From Flavobacteriaceae bacterium PS02338 (GTDB taxonomy: Bacteria > Bacteroidota > Bacteroidia > Sphingobacteriales > Sphingobacteriaceae), in NCBI GenBank assembly GCA_029959615.1, contig JASCOD010000002.1, forward strand, positions 186,001 to 250,000: a stretch of DNA of 64,000 bases. Reading direction: 5' to 3'. Both the position numbers and the translations under genes were made by a program. The notes beneath the pieces were generated by a model that searched no databases, was not told the DNA's origin, and worked only from the letters and a program-made list of their open reading frames with translations. Shown in pieces: positions 43,309 through 50,520 of this stretch. Each line of letters begins with the position of its first letter. Within the stretch, counting starts at the first letter, position 1.

Positions 43309-44082
43309 ATGAACCTTTATCCATACTTCATTCTTCTCGTATTTTTTGTTCTAGCGCTCTATTTTATTTTTAGAAAAAAGAGGAGCGCTACTGCCGTATT
43401 GACCCTTGAAGATATCAAACTATTACAAAACCATGTAGAATTCTATGTGGAGCTGGATCGAGACAAGAAGGCTGTTTTTGAAGAGAAGCTAGCTCATTTT
43501 TTAGGGCATATAAAAATTGAAGGGGTTGGTACTGAAGTTTCGCCTTTAGACCGTATTCTGGTAGGAGCAAGTGCTGTAATACCGATATTAGGTTTTAAAG
43601 ATTGGGAATACAGAAACCTAGGGACGGTACTCCTTTATCCTGATACCTTCAACAAAGACTTTCAGTTTGCCGAAGGAGATAGGCATATTATGGGGATGGT
43701 TGGCGATGGTTATATGAACGGTCAAATGATCTTATCGCAATCGGCTTTGAGGCATGGTTTTTCTAAAAGCGCAGGCGCAGAAAATACGGGTATTCATGAG
43801 TTTGTTCATTTAATAGACAAATCAGACGGTGCTACAGACGGTGTTCCGCAATATTTCATTAAACATGGATATGCGATTCCTTGGCTGAAGATGATGCATC
43901 AGGAAATCCGCAAGATTGAGGATAACCAATCGGATATTAATCCCTATGCTACTACCAATGAAGCAGAGTTCTTTGCTGTGGTGTCAGAGTATTTTTTCGA
44001 AAATCCAGAACGTATGAAAGATCGCCACCCGGCACTGTACGAAAGTTTAAGTAAAATTTTTGGGCAGGGAACTAGGGGTTAG
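43309..44082 (+). CDS. MtfA-like zinc metallopeptidase (M90 family)
   Basis: A 257-residue protein with one N-terminal membrane helix (about 5-22; ILLVFFVLALYFIF) and the MtfA peptidase domain. The zinc motif is H163-E164-F-V-H167 in GIHEFVHLIDKSDG, with a downstream acidic ligand region EAEFFAVVSEYFF. In E. coli MtfA links to Mlc and glucose-PTS control; Bacteroidota lack that system, so the role here is open. Known residues LLYPDTF and VGDGYMNGQMILSQSAL match the family. Confidence 0.9.
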   Translation: MNLYPYFILLVFFVLALYFIFRKKRSATAVLTLEDIKLLQNHVEFYVELDRDKKAVFEEKLAHFLGHIKIEGVGTEVSPLDRILVGASAVIPILGFKDWEYRNLGTVLLYPDTFNKDFQFAEGDRHIMGMVGDGYMNGQMILSQSALRHGFSKSAGAENTGIHEFVHLIDKSDGATDGVPQYFIKHGYAIPWLKMMHQEIRKIEDNQSDINPYATTNEAEFFAVVSEYFFENPERMKDRHPALYESLSKIFGQGTRG

Positions 44083-44181
44083 GATTCAGGTATTGGGGGC
44101 AGGGTTAGGAATTTTTCATTTACGCCTTCAATCATTTAGTCATTCAATTACTCAATCATTCACTACTTCAATCATTAATTC

Positions 44182-44823
44182 ATGTCCCGATTAACCAGTT
44201 ATTTCTTCTCCACAGGTCTTGTTATTTTTTTAACGCTAGGCATTTACCCTCACGAAAGTAAGGCGCAGTTGAAAGCTAAGCTTACGAACACTGGCCACGA
44301 TACGGTTAAAATTGTACCCAAAAGTGAGTGGAATGGGGTAGAAGGCAGACCTTATAAACAACATGTACCCGTTAGGATTACCGTTCATCATGAAGGTGGC
44401 AAGTTGCTTACCGAAAAAGATGATGCTAAGCAAAGATTAAAAAATGTACAAACTTGGAGTATGGGGCCCGATCGTAAATGGGCTGACGTGCCTTATCATT
44501 TACTGATTGCACCAGATGGAGCGGTACTTCAAGGTCGAAATCCGCTTACCGTTGGCGAAACGAATACCGAGTATGATCCTTCCGGTCATCTATTGATTTG
44601 TTTCCTCGGTAATTACAATCAACAAAAACTAGACGAAAAATTATTGAAAGTATTGATCAATTTATTAGTGGATCAATGTATCAAGTACGGGATATCTCCC
44701 GCGGAAATCTCTACGCACCGTGACCATAGCAAGCAAACTACTTGTCCTGGAGATGATATTTATGCTTATTTCGAAAATGGATATATCGTAGCGGAGGTGA
44801 GTAAGTTGGTAGCTAAGAAATAG
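44182..44823 (+). CDS. N-acetylmuramoyl-L-alanine amidase (PGRP/amidase_2 type), exported
   Basis: A 213-residue zinc amidase with a signal peptide (about residues 1-28, ending ESKAQ). Zinc ligands are His in RITVHHEGG, His in STHRDHSKQTTCPG and the Cys of the same segment; PYHLLIAPDGAVLQGRN is the PGRP signature. It cleaves the bond between N-acetylmuramic acid and L-alanine in peptidoglycan. The upstream gap (44083-44181) holds word repeats such as TCAATCATT. Role may be cell-wall turnover or competition. Confidence 0.92.
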   Translation: MSRLTSYFFSTGLVIFLTLGIYPHESKAQLKAKLTNTGHDTVKIVPKSEWNGVEGRPYKQHVPVRITVHHEGGKLLTEKDDAKQRLKNVQTWSMGPDRKWADVPYHLLIAPDGAVLQGRNPLTVGETNTEYDPSGHLLICFLGNYNQQKLDEKLLKVLINLLVDQCIKYGISPAEISTHRDHSKQTTCPGDDIYAYFENGYIVAEVSKLVAKK

Positions 44824-44956
44824 CTTTCTAAGATCCAGGTTTGGTAGAAGGAGGCATTCGATATGAGATTTATATCGCTCTTTCATACTGTTGTCTAACG
44901 CTTTTGAAGCCTCTTAATTTCTCTTATCTAATAGCTATAACAAGGTATGTTGTTTA

Positions 44957-45165
44957 TATCTACTTCGTATCTGCTTCATATCTGTATCGTGACTGCTTCG
45001 ACTTTTGTTCGGTAAAATGTCGATTTCGGGGAAGCCAAGTCAATCACTGCAGCAAGCTTATCCCAACCTTTTCCTAACCATTCCCGAACTAGTCACGGAC
45101 TATTCACGAAGCTGACCTACAGCAAAGTCGCTATAAGGTCACTATAACCTCGCTATAAGGTAGGA
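44957..45165. repeat. Drifting 11-bp tandem repeat tract
   Basis: Nineteen consecutive 11-bp steps. The first are near identical (TATCTACTTCG, TATCTGCTTCA, TATCTGTATCG, TGACTGCTTCG), the last are near identical to each other but not to the first (ATAAGGTCACT, ATAACCTCGCT, ATAAGGTAGGA), with intermediate forms (CCATTCCCGAA, CTAGTCACGGA, CTATTCACGAA). No gene is present; the rest of the 44824-45304 gap is AT-rich without a recognised feature. Confidence 0.7.
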
Positions 45166-45304
45166 AAATGAATGATGTTTTTAGATGGTCTTGGTGCCGG
45201 AGTAGACTTATGAAGTGCTATTGATTTAAAAATAATCAAATTCTAATAAATTCCAGTTGGTTTGAAATAAAAATCAACCATAAGAACTGCGCTTATGCTT
45301 CTTT

Positions 45305-45523
45305 TTATTTTGATGTATCACTCCAGTCACTTGGATACAGAAGTTCTCTAATATCTACTTTCAGATGTTTTGCAATGGTATATAAATCTTCTAGGTAAGG
45401 TTGTCTATGATTATTTACCCATCTCGAAATAGTTTGTTCAGATTTATTCAAAAGCTTAGCTAAATCCCTATTATAGATGTCTTTTTCGGCTAATACTTCA
45501 GCTAGTCTGTTTATTTTCTTCAT
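45305..45523 (-). CDS. Small XRE-family helix-turn-helix regulator
   Basis: A 72-residue protein that is almost entirely a Cro/CI-type HTH: LAEVLAEKDIYNRDLAKLL, NKSEQTISRWVNNHRQPYLE and DLYTIAKHLKVDIRELLYP. The recognition helix is SEQTISRWVNN. It is divergent from the structured RNA locus at 45.59 kb with only about 65 bp between the ATG and the predicted RNA promoter, so it may control that promoter. Similar small regulators occur with restriction, toxin-antitoxin or mobile elements. Confidence 0.85.
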   Translation of the reverse strand: MKKINRLAEVLAEKDIYNRDLAKLLNKSEQTISRWVNNHRQPYLEDLYTIAKHLKVDIRELLYPSDWSDTSK

Positions 45524-45550
45524 TTGACTAAAAAATAATCTTTAAAAAGT

Positions 45551-45583
45551 TTGACGTTTAATGAAAAACTTTTTGTAATATTG
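45551..45583 (+). promoter_or_regulatory. Predicted promoter of the structured RNA
   Basis: TTG at 45551-45553 (-33 element) and TAATATTG at 45576-45583 (one mismatch to TAnnTTTG), 22 bp apart, which fits Bacteroidota sigma-A promoters. Predicted start near 45590. Confidence 0.45.
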
Positions 45584-45589
45584 TTTTAT

Positions 45590-45830
45590 TAATTAGCGAC
45601 AATTAGAAGTAAGGTTAGTCTTGCTTTTTACGATGTCACTCATGATAGAAAACCGTCAATTTTCCCTATGAGTAGATCGTGAGTTCGCTTTCTATTGGAT
45701 ATTTGTATCTTCGCATACTTATTCAATAGGGCGGACTTCATGTACGGCTTTTGGGGAGCTCAGTTTCACTGAGTTGGTTCTTGACGGTGCCACTATCAAA
45801 AGCAATGAAGTTCGCCTTATTGGTTTTTTG
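45590..45830 (+). ncRNA. Putative structured RNA or attenuator with loop-loop pairing and intrinsic terminator
   Basis: No coding frame. Hairpin 1 (45631-45679): CGAT/ATCG, ACTCAT/ATGAGT and GAAAA/TTTTC with loop CCGTCAA; that whole loop is complementary to TTGACGG at 45781-45787. Hairpin 2: GAGTTCGC (45681) and CTATTG (45692-45697) against CAATAG (45724) and GCGGACTTC. Terminator stem: 18 bp, 45724-45741 with 45805-45822, including two G-U pairs, then G and six T. Inside it GCTTTTG (45747)/CAAAAGC (45797) and CTCAG/CTGAG. The strand 45724-45741 can pair either upstream or downstream, a switch-like arrangement. Rfam identity not recognised. Confidence 0.6.
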
Positions 45831-45891
45831 CCAATTTGTTTTCCTTCCATTACTTTAGGAGTATACATCGTTTACATAATCAAATACCCAT

Positions 45892-46005
45892 ATGAAAAAC
45901 GAAAAAATTAAATCTTATCATTTGCACCCACCTCACAGAGGTAGGTCATGGCTATTCCCAAAAACTTTTAATAAAGAACTTGATCCGTTACCCATCGTAG
46001 TGTAG
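45892..46005 (+). CDS. Possible 37-residue peptide between two structured RNA segments
   Basis: ATG at 45892 to TAG at 46003 encodes a basic, His/Pro-rich peptide (MKNEKIKSYHLHPPHRGRSW, then LFPKTFNKELDPLPIVV). It starts about 60 bp after the predicted terminator at 45830 and ends just before the second structured segment. No good ribosome-binding site and no family recognised. It may be a leader or effector peptide, or chance. Confidence 0.3.
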   Translation: MKNEKIKSYHLHPPHRGRSWLFPKTFNKELDPLPIVV

Positions 46006-46023
46006 GCTAGTAAAATCCAAATA

Positions 46024-46307
46024 AAAGGCCAACAACAAGGTGATTGCAGGAGAGCGCAGTCAATTCCTTAGATTGGTTATTTTGTTTGGTCACCAGCCCT
46101 TTTAGCTTAAAGGCCAAAAGATGCACTTAAATGGTTTGTCGCAATTCCAAGGTAGGCAATTTTTCCTAATAAGCAATACGGTATCCCCGTAAGGGTAGGT
46201 AGATGTGCCCTAAGGGCTGGTGTAATTTTGCATAGATTTTTCATAGTTTGGCCCGTCGCCTCATAGTAATTTTAGGTTAATGATGATTCCTTGGCGGCGG
46301 GTTTTTT
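46024..46307 (+). ncRNA. Second putative structured RNA ending in an intrinsic terminator
   Basis: Predicted helices: GGCCAA (46028-46033) with TTGGCC (46248-46253) closing the domain; AAGG, GATTGC / GCAGTC, CCTT hairpin (about 46037-46070); an exact 11-bp helix CACCAGCCCTT (46091-46101) with AAGGGCTGGTG (46212-46222); hairpin TATCC/GGGTA near 46182-46197. It ends in CCCGTCGCC (46252-46260) with GGCGGCGGG (46293-46301) followed by six T, which competes for two bases with the closing helix. It is not RNase P, tmRNA or SRP RNA by their conserved cores. Promoter not identified. Confidence 0.5.
46252..46307 (+). terminator. Intrinsic terminator of the second structured RNA
   Basis: Nine-bp GC-rich stem CCCGTCGCC / GGCGGCGGG with one G-U pair, then TTTTTT. 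Confidence 0.8.
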
Positions 46308-46412
46308 CTTTAAAATAGCAAGCTACCATTTGGAGAAATAAGATTGTTGGAAACTAAATCAATATGGACTGAAAGCTTATGGTTTAAACTACGAATGAAA
46401 TTCGTTTATAAA

Positions 46413-46474
46413 AGCCACAGATGTACAGATGATGAAGTATCTATAAACCTTTTTAAAATCTGTGTATCTGTGGC
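46413..46474. repeat. GCCACAGAT palindromic element (copy 1)
   Basis: Arms AGCCACAGATGTACAGAT and AATCTGTGTATCTGTGGC. A second full copy lies at 61044-61105 and a half copy at 58938-58956. Confidence 0.8.
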
Positions 46475-47000
46475 AATGTTTTAAATTTATAACCTGAGTT
46501 CGATTAAACCGCTTAATTAAACTAGTATGTATGGTTAGAAATCAATAGAATAACCTGATTCCGGGATAAGAAAGTAGTTCTAGGTACTAAAATCACGGAT
46601 ATTAAATGAAACATATTTCATTTGCTGCTATTTATTGCTTCGGTCGCTTCGCGGACAAACTTTTATTCATTGGTATTGATATTTTTAATGGTATTCATGC
46701 TTGCTTCGCAGGTTTCCTGTAGCTGAAAAAAGTATGCAAAAAAAGCCACGGCTGCGCCTGATGCTATTAAAGTTAGGCGAAGGGCAAATCACAGCTGTCC
46801 GCGTCAGCCAAGGCCGATTTTAGTAAAACGAAGAGGCTTTGCGTAGGCTTGAAATGGTGCAAAAGTAAAATTGCTTAACCCGAACTTACGTTAAAATAAT
46901 AATCGAACTTAGACTTGTAGGAACTGAAAGCCTTGTACTGGAAGTGCATAGTTTCAACTAAAGAATGACACCAATGAATTCAACTCCCGATTCCTGCCTC
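46475..47000. other. Non-coding stretch without a recognised gene
   Basis: About 525 bp with no convincing frame on either strand. It holds a small palindrome AATGAAACATATTTCATT near 46605, a tract GCTGAAAAAAGTATGCAAAA near 46721-46740 that resembles a common dispersed Bacteroidota element, and a GC-richer piece near 46745-46815. It may be decayed mobile DNA; nothing definite. Confidence 0.4.
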
Positions 47001-48245
47001 TTAATACGACATCACATATTTGCTCAAATCTGGTTGATGTGTTTTGTGACGTTGTAATTCGTGTTCATAAATGCTGTGGCCTAGGTTTTTCAGAAAAGGA
47101 TAACAAACTGTCTCGTATTCGTACTTACTATCGTTATAGATACCGTCTTCGTTACTTTGCACTACGGCCGTAAGGAAGAATTCTATTTTATTCTTAAAAT
47201 CTACGATATAAGCATTGTCGATAATGAAACCATAGCTATCACCGTATTTGTTGAACGAGCGGATATTTGGTGACATTATTGCATTTTTGTCTCTACCATA
47301 GAATAACATTTTGGCATAACTTGGCCAGAACTCATTTGCATCATATTTAGGGAAATCACTTTCGGTAGGGAGCTTGCTCATGTAAGTGTAGATGAGTTGG
47401 TAATCGATATCAGTTAATTTAAACCGCTCTTTGGCAGGATAAGCTTCGGGTGTCATCAGTCGTTTCATTAAAGACTGCTGGTCTTTAATGGTGAACACGT
47501 TCTTGTTTTCGAAGCTGTAGGGTTTGTTTATCAATTGGTCTTTACTGTCTAGGTAACCTATGCCTACTATAAGGTTGGTAAGTGTTAAAGGGTAATTGTT
47601 AGGATCGTATTGTGCTGGCTGACTGTAAATAAGCTTTTCGCCGTTGTAAAAGCGAATAGGGTTGGTGTTTTTCTCACGTTCTCCACTGTCGCCTATGGCT
47701 AATCGATTAAGTATTCGGCTTTCGGTCATGCCATAGCGTTTAAGTTTAGCATTGTTTTCTGCCCTACCAATAAATTCGAAAAGACGGTTGTAGGCATCGT
47801 TATCACTGGTTAGTAGCACTTTTTTGATGTAATGGGCTAGCGTAGGTTTCCCGTCTGCTGCACTTTGGTCGGTAGTTACGGCAGTTTGACCTTTAAAAGC
47901 GGTATCGGTAATCATGGTGCTGTAGGCATTTAAGCCTTGTACTTTCAGTTCATTGATTTTTTCTAGTGCAAAGATTACGGCAGCCAATTTCACGGTGCTA
48001 GCGGGGTAAAAGTAGTGACTAGGGTTAACTCGGTAGCTAAAAGTCTTAAAGCTAGGTTTGTTATTTCGATCACGATCAATTTGAGTATACATCACTTGTA
48101 CTTCATTTTTATTGGGGTGCTTAAGTATACCCGAAAATAACTCTGGTTTACTTTCTAGTAGTTTTTTAAGAAATACTGTATCGGTTTGCTGCGCCATGGT
48201 ATTGAGACTAAGGAATAGGAGGAGAATAGTGATTGCTTTTTGCAT
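47001..48245 (-). CDS. Serine hydrolase, class A beta-lactamase-like (exported)
   Basis: A 414-residue protein with a signal peptide (MQKAITILLLFLSLNTMAQ). The SxxK motif is in FYPASTVKLAAVIFAL (Ser about residue 81) and the SDN motif in LTSDNDAYNRLFEF; a clear KTG box was not located. This beta-lactamase2-type family in Bacteroidota includes D-Ala-D-Ala-processing or other hydrolases rather than proven resistance enzymes. The protein is longer than true class A beta-lactamases. It is convergent with the RNA locus and divergent from the B12 operon. Confidence 0.82.
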   Translation of the reverse strand: MQKAITILLLFLSLNTMAQQTDTVFLKKLLESKPELFSGILKHPNKNEVQVMYTQIDRDRNNKPSFKTFSYRVNPSHYFYPASTVKLAAVIFALEKINELKVQGLNAYSTMITDTAFKGQTAVTTDQSAADGKPTLAHYIKKVLLTSDNDAYNRLFEFIGRAENNAKLKRYGMTESRILNRLAIGDSGEREKNTNPIRFYNGEKLIYSQPAQYDPNNYPLTLTNLIVGIGYLDSKDQLINKPYSFENKNVFTIKDQQSLMKRLMTPEAYPAKERFKLTDIDYQLIYTYMSKLPTESDFPKYDANEFWPSYAKMLFYGRDKNAIMSPNIRSFNKYGDSYGFIIDNAYIVDFKNKIEFFLTAVVQSNEDGIYNDSKYEYETVCYPFLKNLGHSIYEHELQRHKTHQPDLSKYVMSY

Positions 48246-48440
48246 GATGCTGGTGTTGATAGGTAAAGATAGGTATTAGGGGACAGGTATCAGTTGTTAG
48301 GGGTTAGAGATTTTCTAATCACTGATACTTAACTTATAATTATGAGTAACCAAATTCCAGTTATCAATATCCAATAAGCAAACAAATGGCTAATGAACTA
48401 ATGAACGAATAACTAAACCCTTCTTCCTTTCGGCTTTTTT
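48246..48440. repeat. Word-repeat leader upstream of the B12 operon
   Basis: Contains GGTATTAGGGGACAGGTATC and GTTAGGGGTTAGAG words, complementary to the CTGATACC / CCCTAACCCC words elsewhere, then GAACTAATGAACGAATAAC words. No gene. Confidence 0.55.
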
Positions 48441-48443
48441 ATC

Positions 48444-48451
48444 TACCTTTG
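48444..48451 (+). promoter_or_regulatory. Bacteroidota -7 box of the cobalamin operon
   Basis: TACCTTTG matches TAnnTTTG exactly, placing the transcript start near 48458, just before the riboswitch. Confidence 0.65.
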
Positions 48452-48460
48452 CATCGCTTT

Positions 48461-48619
48461 TGGTTTCCGTTAGTAACGTACGGAATTAAAAGGGAATACA
48501 GTGTAAATCTGTAACTGTCCCGCAGCTGTAAGCTCTATTAAACTGTTTTCATTCTAAAGCCACTGTCTAAAAAATGGATGGGAAGGCTGAAAACGGGGAG
48601 TAAGTCAGAAGACCTGCCT
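48461..48619 (+). promoter_or_regulatory. Cobalamin (adenosylcobalamin-type) riboswitch
   Basis: Conserved core blocks appear in order: AAAAGGGAATACAGTG, AAATCTGTAACTGTCCCGC, AGCTGTAAGC, AAGCCACTG, GGGAAGGC, GGGGAGTAAGTCAGAAGACC and TGCC. This is the B12-box arrangement of the class I riboswitch. Ligand binding normally represses downstream uptake genes. It lies directly behind the promoter and about 120 bp before the first gene. Confidence 0.92.
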
Positions 48620-48646
48620 TTTAGCATCATAGATTCCAGCTTTCGT

Positions 48647-48699
48647 GGACTGAAGCTAGATGGAGGTATTTCTATAGGCGACATACAGTCCTGTTTTTT
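48647..48699 (+). terminator. Candidate expression-platform terminator of the cobalamin riboswitch
   Basis: GGACTG (48647-48652) pairs with CAGTCC (48686-48691), followed by TGTTTTTT. The stem is short (6 bp), so a translational mechanism cannot be excluded. Confidence 0.45.
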
Positions 48700-48739
48700 A
48701 TCTACATTTTAAAAATCCACAAATTTAAAATGTAACGAT

Positions 48740-50038
48740 ATGAAAAGAAACTTTACCAACTATTTTGCTGTCATTTTATTTGCTGTGCTAAGTGTTTTTG
48801 CCCTATCCTGTAAAAAGGAACAAGGAGATGTAGAGCAATTGTTAAAACCCGAATTGGCTAAGACTATACCCAATGAAGGTAAAGATACTACTACACTAGG
48901 TAAAACCTTAGATTTACATCCTAGTATAGCTGTCAAAAAGGGGTTGACTTATAGTTGGACGGTGAATAACATAGTGGCAGGTACAGATTCTGTCTATGCC
49001 TTTACACCAAGTTCTCATGGCGATTACAGTATAAAATTTAAAGCTTCCAATGCAGCGGGAGAGCTTTCTGTAGATTACCAAATCCATGTTTATGGTAAGT
49101 ATGAAAATGGCTTTTTTATTGCTAACGAAGGCTGGTTCGGTACGGAACCAAGTAGCGTAAATTTCTATCGTTACGATACACAAACGTTAGAAGAAGACAT
49201 ATACAAAAAAGAAAATCCTGATAAAAATATAGGTAGTGGTGGGTCTAATTTACAGTTTGCAACAGTTTATAAGGATAGGTTGTATTTGGTAAATAAAGTT
49301 GGCGGACCTATTACAGTGACCGATGCTTATTCTCTTAAGGAAGTTGGAAGAACTGTAAACGGACAATGGCTGGCATTTACCGGTATAGATGATACGAGGG
49401 GACTGGTAACAGCTACCGACGGTATTTATCCAATCAACATACAAACTTTTGCCATTGGTACTAAAATTACGGGAGTTTCAGGTAGTGGCGGAGATATTTT
49501 CAAGGCTGGCAATTATGTGTTTGCCATTGTGGGCACCGAAGCGGTTATTCTCAATATAGCAGATTATACTGTGGCCAAAAGGATAGCTAAAGTTAGAATT
49601 GGTTTTGCGCAAACACCTGATGGTAACGTTTGGGCAGCCACTAGTGACGGCTATGTGCTGAAAATCAATCCACAGACTTTGGAAGTGGAATCTACTTTGG
49701 CGAGTTACAGTATTCCTTCCAATTCCCCTTGGCGTTCTACTTCCATTGTAGCTTCAGGAAAAGAAAACTCGATCTTTATTCGTAGCGGAAGGAACATCTA
49801 TAAGTATCCCCACTCACTCTACGACCCATTCTATACCATCGCCTCAGACAGGATGTTCTATTGGACGATAGGTTTTGATAAAAAGAAGAACCAGATCATT
49901 GCTACTACTATTAAAGGTTATGGGCAAGATTCTAAATTCAATGACTTGCTATTTATCAATGGCACTACCGGAAACCTGGATAAGAAACTGAGTTATGAAC
50001 ACATCTATTTCCCAGCTATGCCTGTTTTCCAACCCTAA
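48740..50038 (+). CDS. Surface lipoprotein with PKD-like and DUF5074 beta-propeller domains (BtuG-like)
   Basis: A 432-residue lipoprotein: signal to Cys about residue 24 (VFALSCKKEQ), a PKD/Ig-like domain (about 45-112; GLTYSWTVNNIVAGTDSVYAF), and a seven-bladed-type propeller (about 115-432; GFFIANEGWFGTEPSSVNFY, VTATDGIYPINI, VWAATSDGYVLKI). The C-K-K-E start of the mature protein resembles the Bacteroidota surface-export signal. It is the first gene behind the cobalamin riboswitch. By analogy with Bacteroides BtuG, a propeller lipoprotein that binds B12 on the cell surface, it is inferred to bind corrinoids. Confidence 0.82.
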   Translation: MKRNFTNYFAVILFAVLSVFALSCKKEQGDVEQLLKPELAKTIPNEGKDTTTLGKTLDLHPSIAVKKGLTYSWTVNNIVAGTDSVYAFTPSSHGDYSIKFKASNAAGELSVDYQIHVYGKYENGFFIANEGWFGTEPSSVNFYRYDTQTLEEDIYKKENPDKNIGSGGSNLQFATVYKDRLYLVNKVGGPITVTDAYSLKEVGRTVNGQWLAFTGIDDTRGLVTATDGIYPINIQTFAIGTKITGVSGSGGDIFKAGNYVFAIVGTEAVILNIADYTVAKRIAKVRIGFAQTPDGNVWAATSDGYVLKINPQTLEVESTLASYSIPSNSPWRSTSIVASGKENSIFIRSGRNIYKYPHSLYDPFYTIASDRMFYWTIGFDKKKNQIIATTIKGYGQDSKFNDLLFINGTTGNLDKKLSYEHIYFPAMPVFQP

Positions 50039-50062
50039 CGCAATCACTTAAATCAATTAAAT

Positions 50063-50452
50063 ATGGTAGCATTACAAATTCAGGGAGGACCGAACTTTAG
50101 TCTGACCGCAACAACTGGCATGACAGGCCGTACACTTTTGGAGGCCGCGTACAATTCGCTATTGCCTGCACCCGTGACAACTTTTGCCTACAACTTGGAG
50201 TATTATGGAAGCACGCTTGGCTATTTGGTTAGTATGATTAATGGTACTTTCGATAGTTTCAATGCCGCACAAGCTCCTTATTATTTCTGGCAGTTTTCGT
50301 TAAATGGCACGCCTTCCGAATACGGTTTGGATAATACTCCTATCGTAGACGAAGACGAGGTATTGTTCAGTTTTGTACAATATGTACCTGAGCTCCACGC
50401 AGGAACCGCATTGGAAGCAAAGTTCAAAGCACGTATCGCTTTATTAAAGTAA
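50063..50452 (+). CDS. DUF4430 protein, transcobalamin-like beta domain, no signal peptide
   Basis: A 129-residue single-domain protein. The pattern GRTLLEAAYNSL, YNLEYYGSTLGYLVSMINGT, YYFWQFSLNGTPSEYGLDN and VDEDEVLFSFV is that of DUF4430, homologous to the C-terminal (beta) domain of transcobalamin and intrinsic factor, where Trp/aromatic residues contact B12. It sits second in the riboswitch operon, 24 bp after the propeller gene. The frame is closed by a stop 24 bp upstream of the ATG, so no export signal is possible without a frameshift. Confidence 0.8.
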   Translation: MVALQIQGGPNFSLTATTGMTGRTLLEAAYNSLLPAPVTTFAYNLEYYGSTLGYLVSMINGTFDSFNAAQAPYYFWQFSLNGTPSEYGLDNTPIVDEDEVLFSFVQYVPELHAGTALEAKFKARIALLK

Positions 50453-50520
50453 GTCAAATTAGCAATTGGAGCCAGCTTGGTCTGGCTCCTCTTATCATTC
50501 AGTAATAGACCAAACTAGAT

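Noticed and set aside
45590..46307. RNase P RNA, tmRNA, SRP RNA or group II intron
   Set aside because: The conserved cores (GAGGAAAGTCC, tmRNA acceptor and tag end, SRP tetraloop region, intron domain V) are absent; a CATGTACGG piece near 45739 resembles domain V but lacks its partner strand.
46721..46815. Remnant of a mobile element
   Set aside because: Resembles a common dispersed Bacteroidota tract, but no transposase fragment or target duplication could be seen.
47001..48245. True class A beta-lactamase
   Set aside because: SxxK and SDN motifs are present but the length is much greater and no clear KTG box was located, so resistance is not claimed.
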